Part shown: positions 1 to 5,399 of the stretch, one piece after another
Layout: the number at the start of each line of letters is the position of its first letter
How positions within the stretch are numbered: position 1 is the first letter of the stretch
Origin: JAJOKK01 sp965370555
Lineage (GTDB): Bacteria > Bipolaricaulota > Bipolaricaulia > UBA7950 > UBA9294
Reading direction: 5' to 3'
NCBI GenBank assembly: GCA_965370555.1
Contig: CBDUVB010000071.1
Location: 1 to 6,289, forward strand
Length of the DNA stretch: 6,289 nucleotides
Position numbers and translations under genes: made by a program
The notes under the pieces: generated by a model
Told to the model about the DNA's origin: nothing
The model's input: only the letters and a program-made list of their open reading frames with translations
Database searches by the model: none

Positions 1-28
1 TTCTTCTCCACAAATATACCCTTGACAG

Positions 29-775
29 TTGCACTTGAGAGTTGAATCCAAGAAGATCGCGAGAAAGAAAGGTGAAGAGCAAGCAGAAGATTTTCTATTC
101 TGGCTTCGTGGCCTGCGGCATATCCCCGAACTACACAACAAGGTACGGTGGGTTATCGGAGGATCAATCGGTATAGAGAAGGTTCTCCAACACGTGGGAA
201 CAGGAACGAAGGTGATCAATGACCTGTCTACTATCAGAATCTGCGAGTTTTCAGACGAAGTACCTGGTGCATTCATAATGGCCCTTTTGAAGAATGAAGG
301 GGCAATTAAGAAGACATCCCCTCAGGTCTTGGAGGTATTTCGTCAAGTAATTGGCGTTCCCATTCCTTATTTCCTCCAGATTCTCGTTCGTGAGAGTATT
401 AACGAGATGGAAAGAAGGGGAGAAAAGAACCTATCGGAAGGTATTATCAAACACGCCTATCAAAATAGGGTTTTTGCTTCCTATAACCGGACATATTTTG
501 AACATTATTATGAGCGTATTGGAGATTATTACGGAGATTTGGCTGAGACCGCCAAGGAGTTTCTTTGGCGACTGGCGCAACGGGACAATCTTTCGAGGAA
601 GGAACTATGGGACCTGTACATGCATATGACTCAAGGAACTGGAAACGAAGCGGATTTTAGCTATCTTCTCTCCGATTTAGAGAACGATTTTTACATTGTG
701 TACGCCGCGGAAGGGTATACATTCGCCACGAAGGTCCTCAGGGACTGGTGGCGTAGGTATCACGCCATCCTTTAA
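29..775 (+). CDS. ATPase_2/STAND-like ATP-binding protein, C-terminal part (5'-truncated or frameshifted)
   Basis: This is the 3' portion of an AAA/STAND-class ATP-binding protein; the frame is open from the TGA at 23-25 and the only early start is TTG at 29, with no Shine-Dalgarno in front of it. Residues 16-30 (EEQAEDFLFWLRGLR) and the strand RWVIGGSIGIEKV (40-52) match the segment that follows Walker B in ATPase_2-type proteins, including a sensor-1-like GGSIG. A sensor-2-like GVPIPYFLQ lies at 109-117. A winged-helix-like region (about 172-248) ends in LRDWWRRYH, a tail common after such domains. Walker A and an intact Walker B are absent, although family members normally carry about 150-200 residues upstream of this point. 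The protein is therefore either cut by the window edge, with sequence errors near position 40, or genuinely decayed. It lies 12 nt ahead of a second ATPase gene, so the two probably form an operon. The family assignment is fairly sure. The biological role is unknown, and the TTG start is probably an artefact of the break. Confidence 0.7.
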   Translation: MHLRVESKKIARKKGEEQAEDFLFWLRGLRHIPELHNKVRWVIGGSIGIEKVLQHVGTGTKVINDLSTIRICEFSDEVPGAFIMALLKNEGAIKKTSPQVLEVFRQVIGVPIPYFLQILVRESINEMERRGEKNLSEGIIKHAYQNRVFASYNRTYFEHYYERIGDYYGDLAETAKEFLWRLAQRDNLSRKELWDLYMHMTQGTGNEADFSYLLSDLENDFYIVYAAEGYTFATKVLRDWWRRYHAIL

Positions 776-781
776 GGGAGG
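776..781 (+). promoter_or_regulatory. Ribosome binding site GGGAGG of the TPR ATPase gene
   Basis: GGGAGG follows directly after the TAA (773-775) of the upstream gene. It abuts the ATG at 782 with no spacer but sits 6 nt before the ATG at 788. The usual spacing therefore favours 788 as the real start (protein MPKELF...). The close packing suggests translational coupling with the upstream ATPase. Confidence 0.75.
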
Positions 782-787
782 ATGATC

Positions 788-3253
788 ATGCCGAAAGAAC
801 TTTTCAGATACACTCCTGCTTTGGAGGACCCGCAAATCCTCAAAGACCTATCAGTAAGTAGGGATAAGGAGCTAAAGAGGATCCTTCGAGCCCTGAAAGA
901 GGGCGCTGACAAGAAAGGGAATCAACACTTCTTGCTCGTTGGGCAAAGGGGGATCGGTAAGACTCATCTGCTTCTTCTCATCTATCACGGCACGACGGGG
1001 AATATCACGTGGAATGAACTTTGTCAGCATTTAAATGATTCCTGGGAACCGATTCTGTTTGCTGAGGAAGAGTATCGAATGATATCTCTTCCAGATCTTT
1101 TGCTCGAAATCGTGGCTAGACTAAGACAGGAAGCCCCCGATGAGAAACTCGCCCAGCTAACACAGAGGATTGATAGTGTCCCTCTTCCAGGTGACGCAGA
1201 ACAAGAAGCGGTTTTGGAGTATCTCTCCAATAGAAGGCGCGAGACGGGAAAGAAATTTCTTCTGTTTCTTGACAATCTACAAGACATTCTGCCGCATTTT
1301 ACGGAAGAAGATCAAGGCCGGCTGCGCGGCATCTTGATGAGCAAGGACACCTTTATGCTCATCGGGACTGCTCCTACCCTGTTTGGGGCAGTGATGAACT
1401 ACGAGGCACCTTTTTATAACTTTTTTGAAACGATCTGGCTGCAGGAAATAGAAGTGGAGCAGGTAAAAGAGCTCATTGAAAAGCGGTTAAAGTTAGATGG
1501 TCGAGATGACCTTTTGGGAAAGCTGGATGACTACGAAGGTCGCCTAAGAGCAATTGTTCACTTGACCGGAGGAAACCCTCGTCTTATTCTGAGCCTCTAT
1601 CGAATCTTCACCGAATCCGAGATCCTGGAGGTGGAGAGAGACTTCATCAAGCTGCTCGATGAGATGACACCTTACTTCCAGGATCGGATGAAATCCCTTT
1701 CTCCTCAGCAAAGGAAGGTTCTTGATGCTGTTTCCTTGATGGATGGACCATCATCGCCTACAGAGATCGCTCGGTTTGCCCGCCTGCCGGTAAATGTGAC
1801 TAATACACAATTGAAACGTTTACGCGAAGCCGGGTTTGTAAGGACGCTCAAGGAGAAGAAAAGAAAGACACTTTACGATGCTAGCGAACGCCTGTTCCGA
1901 ATGTGGCGGCAGATGCGTGTTGAGGCAGGTCGCAAGAGAGTGCATTTCATCACCAAATTCATCGAGATATGGTTCTCTCAGAAAGAGTTGGCGGAGCAAC
2001 TTAGAGAATTGCTTGGGGAGCTAGATACCTCGTTAGTTAAAGGGTCGGTCGAAGAGGCAAGAGGAATCATAGACAAGATCTATTACATTCAAGAAGCTAC
2101 TCCAGCACCATTGCGCATGGCGGCTCATCTTAGCCGGATTGATGGGCTCGTAAAGGTAGGGGATCTTACAATAGCGGACCGAGAAGCAAGCGCGTTTCTT
2201 GCTGAAGCACAAGAAAAGGAAGATAAGGAGTTTCTTGCTCAAGCCCTCTGGGGGGTGGCTTTCGTCCAACAGAAACAAGGGGAAACGGACAAAGAAATCG
2301 GAACCCTCAAAGACTACTTAGAGCTAGAACCAGAGGATCCTGATGCCTGGCATATCTTGGCCAGTGCCTATCGCAAGATTGGGGAATACGACGAAGCAAT
2401 TCGTTGCTACCGCAAGGCACTGGAGATTAAGCCTGATACGTCTGATGCCTGGTTCAGTATGGGCAATGCCTATCACGAAAAAAGGGACTACGACGAAGCA
2501 ATTCGTTGCTACCGCAAGGCATTGGAGATCGAGCCAGAGATGCATGAGACATGGTACAATATGGCTAACACCTATCATGAGAAGAGCGAGTATGGAGAGG
2601 CAATCTGCTGTTATCGTAAGGTGCTAGAGATCGAGCCTGATTATCATCTCGCCTGGTATAATCTTGGTGTCAGTTATCTCATGGAAGATGACTATGACGA
2701 GGCCGTTGCAGCGTATACAAAAGCTCTCGAGTTTGCTAAAGAAGAGACGGACATCGTTTCCAACCTTCTAGGTAGAAGCCAGACATTTGGCCTCCGCGGC
2801 AGTAACTCTTCCGCTCTCAAGGACGCGGAAAAGGCGTACAGATTAGCCAAGAAAGCAACTGCTGAACTTCCAAGAACAAGAGCAGCTTTGTTCATCACTC
2901 TTGCTTCTTTGACTCTTTCCTCAAAAAACGCGGATAAGGGTAGATACGAAAGGGCGATCAAGCAGCTGCAGAAAGCTTCGCAATACTTCTCCGTTTTGCT
3001 TTCTGATGAGGGACAAGAGATTGTTGGCATTTACTTTAAGAGCCTATTAAGAACGAAAAACCAAAATCTCTTAAATAGGGCCCTCCAGGTCATTGAACAG
3101 ACTGATCAGCCCGATCTGATCGAATTCCTAAAGCCCTATCGCGCTGCCCTGCGGTATCTAGAGACAAAGGACAAGAGTGTTCTAAACCGTCTAATCCCTG
3201 AGCTCAAAGGGGTTACGGAGGAGATGGTGAAGAAGCTTGAAGAGGATGATTGA
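788..3253 (+). CDS. ATPase_2/STAND-like P-loop ATPase with winged helix and C-terminal TPR repeats
   Basis: This is a complete 821-residue protein, probably cytoplasmic, with no signal peptide or membrane segment. Numbering is from ATG 788, chosen over ATG 782 because of the ribosome binding site spacing. Residues 24-38 (SRDKELKRILRAL region) match the GRE-x-EL helix that opens ATPase_2/STAND domains. Walker A is GQRGIGKT at 52-59, and Walker B is FLLFLDN at 157-163, with Asn after the conserved Asp. A sensor-1-like strand FMLIGTAPTLF is at 189-199 and a sensor-2-like GGNPRLIL at 261-268. A winged helix follows at about 304-377, ending LYDASERLFRMWRQMR as in related ATPases. Residues 378-510 are helical. 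Four TPR units with an exact 34-residue period run from about 515 to 650 (A-W-x-x-x-x-x-x-Y ... YDEAIRCYRKALEI-P). Further helical, TPR-like sequence continues to the C-terminus. TPRs usually bind peptides or partner proteins, so the likely design is an ATP-driven switch with a TPR sensing or scaffold arm. The substrate and partner are unknown. The gene follows another ATPase by 12 nt. Alternative roles include a SARP/MalT-like regulator or a defence STAND protein, but no effector domain is visible. Confidence 0.85.
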   Translation: MPKELFRYTPALEDPQILKDLSVSRDKELKRILRALKEGADKKGNQHFLLVGQRGIGKTHLLLLIYHGTTGNITWNELCQHLNDSWEPILFAEEEYRMISLPDLLLEIVARLRQEAPDEKLAQLTQRIDSVPLPGDAEQEAVLEYLSNRRRETGKKFLLFLDNLQDILPHFTEEDQGRLRGILMSKDTFMLIGTAPTLFGAVMNYEAPFYNFFETIWLQEIEVEQVKELIEKRLKLDGRDDLLGKLDDYEGRLRAIVHLTGGNPRLILSLYRIFTESEILEVERDFIKLLDEMTPYFQDRMKSLSPQQRKVLDAVSLMDGPSSPTEIARFARLPVNVTNTQLKRLREAGFVRTLKEKKRKTLYDASERLFRMWRQMRVEAGRKRVHFITKFIEIWFSQKELAEQLRELLGELDTSLVKGSVEEARGIIDKIYYIQEATPAPLRMAAHLSRIDGLVKVGDLTIADREASAFLAEAQEKEDKEFLAQALWGVAFVQQKQGETDKEIGTLKDYLELEPEDPDAWHILASAYRKIGEYDEAIRCYRKALEIKPDTSDAWFSMGNAYHEKRDYDEAIRCYRKALEIEPEMHETWYNMANTYHEKSEYGEAICCYRKVLEIEPDYHLAWYNLGVSYLMEDDYDEAVAAYTKALEFAKEETDIVSNLLGRSQTFGLRGSNSSALKDAEKAYRLAKKATAELPRTRAALFITLASLTLSSKNADKGRYERAIKQLQKASQYFSVLLSDEGQEIVGIYFKSLLRTKNQNLLNRALQVIEQTDQPDLIEFLKPYRAALRYLETKDKSVLNRLIPELKGVTEEMVKKLEEDD
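2336..2743 (+). repeat. Four tandem 102-bp units encoding TPR motifs
   Basis: The four 34-codon units of the ATPase gene each start near a conserved Glu-Pro or Lys-Pro and contain W/Y at position 5-6, a mid-repeat Y, and a YDEA-type second helix. At DNA level units 1 and 2 share a perfect 33-nt stretch (2387-2419 and 2489-2521, offset exactly 102), followed after one mismatch by seven more identical bases. Units 3 and 4 have diverged. This looks like recent unit duplication or gene conversion within the gene. Confidence 0.8.
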
Positions 3254-3308
3254 TCTTTCAGGCTATCTAAGTAGTGCCAAGCCTTGTATGTGCTTTGGCG
3301 CCTTCAAT

Positions 3309-3332
3309 GGGGAATGGCACCTGCCATTCCCC
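3309..3332. terminator. Perfect 24-bp palindrome between convergent genes, probable bidirectional terminator
   Basis: The arm GGGGAATGGCA (3309-3319) is followed by CC and then by its exact reverse complement TGCCATTCCCC (3322-3332). In RNA this gives about a 10-bp GC-rich stem with a tight four-base loop on either strand. It lies 56 nt past the TPR ATPase stop and 28 nt past the glnS stop, where a shared terminator is expected. Neither side is followed by a T-run, so it is not a classical intrinsic terminator and may instead protect 3' ends or be a dispersed repeat. A weaker imperfect stem (GCCAAGC 3276-3282 with GCTTTGGC 3292-3299) lies just upstream. Confidence 0.55.
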
Positions 3333-3359
3333 ACGACAGGGCAACATAGGCATATGACT

Positions 3360-5129
3360 CTATTCCTGCTTCTTTTGAATCTTCGCCCAGGTGTCGCGTA
3401 GGGTTACGGTGCGGTTGAAGACCGGTTTTCCCGGGGTTGAATCGGAATCTACACAGAAGTAGCCCTTGCGTTCAAATTGAAACCGCTCACCAGGTTTCGC
3501 CGTAGCGAGGCTCGGTTCGAGTTTGCATCCGGTCAAGATCTGGAGGGAATCCGGGTTCAGGGTATCGAGCCAGTCTTCTCCTTCCTCGACCTCTAGTGGA
3601 TTCTCCTTCGTGAACAGGTGATCGTAGAGTCTGACCTCGGCGTCGATCGCGTGCTGTGCCGAGACCCAGTGTAGGGTCGCCTTCACCCTGCGGCCATCAG
3701 GTGCATCCCCGCCGCGGGTGGCAGGGTCGTAGGTGCAGTGAAGCTCCACAATATTGCCAGCATCGTCCTTGATCACATCGGTACAGGTAATGAAGTAACC
3801 GTAACGCAACCGCACTTCGCGCCCTGGCGAAAGGCGGTAGAACTTCTTCGGCGGGTCTTCCATGAAGTCCTCACGTTCGATGTAGAGTACCTTCGAGAAC
3901 GGGATCTGGCGCGTGCCAGCGCGTTCATCCTCCGGATTATTGATCGCAGGGAGCTCCTCGACACCGTCATCGGGATAGTTCGTGATGACCACTTTCAGCG
4001 GGTTGAGAACGCCCATCACACGCGGGGTACGTTTGTTCAGGTCCTGGCGGAGGCAGTATTCGAGGTAAGAGGCTTCGACAATGCTCTCGGACTTTGTAAC
4101 GCCGATTCCCTTGACAAACTCCTGGATCGCCTCCCGCGTGTAGCCGCGTCGCCGCATCGCGGCGATCGTCGGCATCCTCGGGTCGTCCCAGCCGTTTACG
4201 CAGTGCTCCTCGACCAGCTGGCGAAGCTTCCGCTTGTGCATCACGGTGTAAGTCAGGTTGAGTCGAGCGAGCTCGATCTGCTGCGGGTGGTTCTGAACCG
4301 GGAGGTTGTCGAGGAACCAGTCGTAGAGCGGTCGGTGGTTCTCAAACTCGAGGGTGCATATAGAATGCGTGATCCCCTCGATCGCGTCTGACTGACCGTG
4401 TGTCCAATCGTAGGTCGGATAGATGCACCATTCGTCCCCTGTCCGATGGTGTGTAGCCCGCAGGATACGGTACATGACCGGGTCGCGCATGTTGAGGTTT
4501 GGGTGCGCCATATCGATCTTGGCGCGCAGCGTCCTCGATCCGTCTGGGAACTCGCCGGCACGCATGCGGCGGAAGAGATCCAGGTTCTCCTCCACAGGGC
4601 GTTCACGGTAGGGGCTCTCCTTCCCTGGGGGGGTAACGACCTTGTCTCCATCGCGGATTGCTCTTCCCCTATACTCGCTGATCTCCTTGGGACTCAGATC
4701 ACAGACGTACGCCTTGCCGTCTTTGATAAGCTGTTCGGCCCAGTCGTAGAGCTGCTCGTAGTAGTCCGAGGCGAAGAAGAGGCGGTCCTCCCAGTCGGCA
4801 CCGAGCCAACGCACATCCTCCATGATCGCTTCGACGAACTCGGTCTCTTCCTTGGTGGGGTTTGTGTCATCGAAGCGTAAATTGAACTTGCCGCCGAACT
4901 CCTGGGCGATCCAGTAGTTTAACAGGACGGTCTTTGCATGACCGATGTGGATATAACCGTTAGGTTCTGGCGGCCACCTGGTCTGGACACGTCCTTCGTG
5001 CTTCCCCTCTTTCAGGTCCGCGATGACGATCTGGCGGATGAAATCGATAGGTGCTGTTTCACCGGCCTTCCTAATCGGAGGAATTACCTCGCCATCTGTA
5101 TTGCCAGGATACGGTTTGTCCTTAGCCAT
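3360..5129 (-). CDS. glnS: Glutaminyl-tRNA synthetase (GlnRS)
   Basis: This class I cytoplasmic synthetase joins glutamine to tRNA-Gln using ATP. The 589 residues are complete, somewhat longer than the 554 of the E. coli enzyme, partly through a longer N-terminus of about 20 residues. The Rossmann signature is WPPEPNGYIHIGHAKT, with HIGH at 61-64. LRFDDTNP (84-91) is the family's active-site loop. The block from about 237 to 272 (YPTYDWTHGQSDAIEGITHS, then CTLEFENHRPLYDW) is characteristic of GlnRS rather than GluRS. WDDPRMPTI (314-322) and the C-terminal PVFNRTVTLRDTW (569-581) also match GlnRS, the latter in the anticodon-binding beta-barrels. The KMSKS equivalent reads VMHKR (296-300), with His where E. 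coli has Ser (VMSKR); the key Lys is kept. ATG 5129 is supported by GAGG five bases upstream. The gene converges on the TPR ATPase and diverges from the exported-protein gene. Its presence implies direct charging of tRNA-Gln in this organism. Confidence 0.97.
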   Translation of the reverse strand: MAKDKPYPGNTDGEVIPPIRKAGETAPIDFIRQIVIADLKEGKHEGRVQTRWPPEPNGYIHIGHAKTVLLNYWIAQEFGGKFNLRFDDTNPTKEETEFVEAIMEDVRWLGADWEDRLFFASDYYEQLYDWAEQLIKDGKAYVCDLSPKEISEYRGRAIRDGDKVVTPPGKESPYRERPVEENLDLFRRMRAGEFPDGSRTLRAKIDMAHPNLNMRDPVMYRILRATHHRTGDEWCIYPTYDWTHGQSDAIEGITHSICTLEFENHRPLYDWFLDNLPVQNHPQQIELARLNLTYTVMHKRKLRQLVEEHCVNGWDDPRMPTIAAMRRRGYTREAIQEFVKGIGVTKSESIVEASYLEYCLRQDLNKRTPRVMGVLNPLKVVITNYPDDGVEELPAINNPEDERAGTRQIPFSKVLYIEREDFMEDPPKKFYRLSPGREVRLRYGYFITCTDVIKDDAGNIVELHCTYDPATRGGDAPDGRRVKATLHWVSAQHAIDAEVRLYDHLFTKENPLEVEEGEDWLDTLNPDSLQILTGCKLEPSLATAKPGERFQFERKGYFCVDSDSTPGKPVFNRTVTLRDTWAKIQKKQE

Positions 5130-5134
5130 ATCTT

Positions 5135-5138
5135 CCTC
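5135..5138 (-). promoter_or_regulatory. Ribosome binding site of glnS
   Basis: On the minus strand the leader reads AAGAGAGGAAGAT before ATG. GAGG (complement of 5135-5138) sits five bases from the start codon, within a purine-rich stretch. This supports the ATG at 5129. Confidence 0.7.
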
Positions 5139-5210
5139 TCTTCTTGAGTTCTGCAGATTTCCTTCCTTACAACCCGACCTACATCTATCGTTACTAGTCT
5201 ACCGTGAGAA

Positions 5211-5281
5211 CTCGTGCTGTGCCAGAAAAGAACCCTGCCGTTCTTCAACCAAGGGTTCGCGGTAGGGGCACAACCAGCGAG
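5211..5281. promoter_or_regulatory. Nested inverted repeats, possible structured leader or attenuator
   Basis: Read on the plus strand, four complementary arms nest in order: CTCG with CGAG (5211-5214/5278-5281), TGTGCC with GGCACA (5218-5223/5267-5272), CCTGCCG with CGGTAGG (5234-5240/5260-5266, one G-U pair), and AACC with GGTT (5247-5250/5254-5257). A competing hairpin pairs GAACCC (5230-5235) with GGGTTC (5253-5258). On the minus strand that hairpin is followed at once by TTTTC, so it could act as a terminator upstream of glnS. Two mutually exclusive folds would suit attenuation. Function is inference only. Confidence 0.3.
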
Positions 5282-5289
5282 AGACTGCT

Positions 5290-5311
5290 GAGATCACCAT
5301 GGTGTGATCTC
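5290..5311. promoter_or_regulatory. 22-nt hairpin or operator-like inverted repeat
   Basis: GAGATCAC (5290-5297) is exactly complementary to GTGATCTC (5304-5311) around a six-base centre that itself contains CCATGG overlap. It lies about 35 bases upstream of the candidate -10 at 5346. Such a site could bind a dimeric regulator of the exported-protein gene. No known operator consensus was recognised. Confidence 0.35.
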
Positions 5312-5345
5312 CGTTACAGACGAGGCTCCACTCTTTTCGGTAGAC

Positions 5346-5351
5346 TATAAA
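5346..5351 (+). promoter_or_regulatory. Candidate -10 element TATAAA for the exported-protein gene
   Basis: TATAAA lies 48 nt before the TTG start and matches the sigma-70 -10 consensus at 5 of 6 positions. No good -35 hexamer is found 16-18 nt upstream; GTTACA at 5313-5318 is too far away. This is therefore a weak call, and an activator or another sigma factor may be involved. Confidence 0.3.
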
Positions 5352-5383
5352 ACTATCAAGGCTCGCTACGCCGGAGCCGACTG

Positions 5384-5389
5384 AAGGAG
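5384..5389 (+). promoter_or_regulatory. Ribosome binding site AAGGAG of the exported-protein gene
   Basis: AAGGAG is a strong Shine-Dalgarno match ending ten bases before the TTG at 5400. The same frame has a TGA at 5382-5384 and no other start codon ahead of the hydrophobic signal sequence. This site therefore fixes TTG 5400 as the start. Confidence 0.65.
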
Positions 5390-5399
5390 TGGACCAGCA

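Larger units (their letters stand above)
5130..5399. other. Divergent intergenic region between glnS and the exported-protein gene
   Basis: These 270 bases contain no credible gene. They should hold the promoters of both flanking genes. No convincing -35/-10 pair was found for glnS: TTCTCA, then 17 nt, then TAGATG on the minus strand is only 4/6 plus 3/6. The region is dense in inverted repeats: a 10-bp motif in opposite orientations at 5195-5204 and 5338-5347, a nested stem structure at 5211-5281, and a hairpin at 5290-5311. No tRNA, T-box consensus or recognised riboswitch was identified. Confidence 0.6.

Noticed and set aside
22..27. Perfect TTGACA, resembling a -35 promoter box
   Set aside because: No -10 element lies 16-18 nt downstream (45-50 reads AATCCA), and the site falls in what looks like broken ATPase coding sequence.
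782..787. ATG at 782 as the start of the TPR ATPase
   Set aside because: It directly abuts the GGGAGG ribosome binding site with no spacer; ATG 788 has the normal 6-nt spacing.
2324..2627. Open frames on both strands across the TPR-coding repeats
   Set aside because: They arise from the 102-bp repeat in the TPR gene; the proteins lack any recognisable domain and there is no ribosome binding site.
3738..4880. Long plus-strand open frames opposite glnS
   Set aside because: They are antisense shadows of a GC-rich, strongly conserved gene, with no recognisable family.
5206..5223. Sigma-54 promoter (TGGCAC on the minus strand)
   Set aside because: The required TTGC-type -12 element is absent at the correct spacing.
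5211..5281. tRNA gene or T-box leader
   Set aside because: GGTTCG and CCA-like bases occur, but no cloverleaf with an anticodon arm can be drawn, and the T-box consensus is missing.
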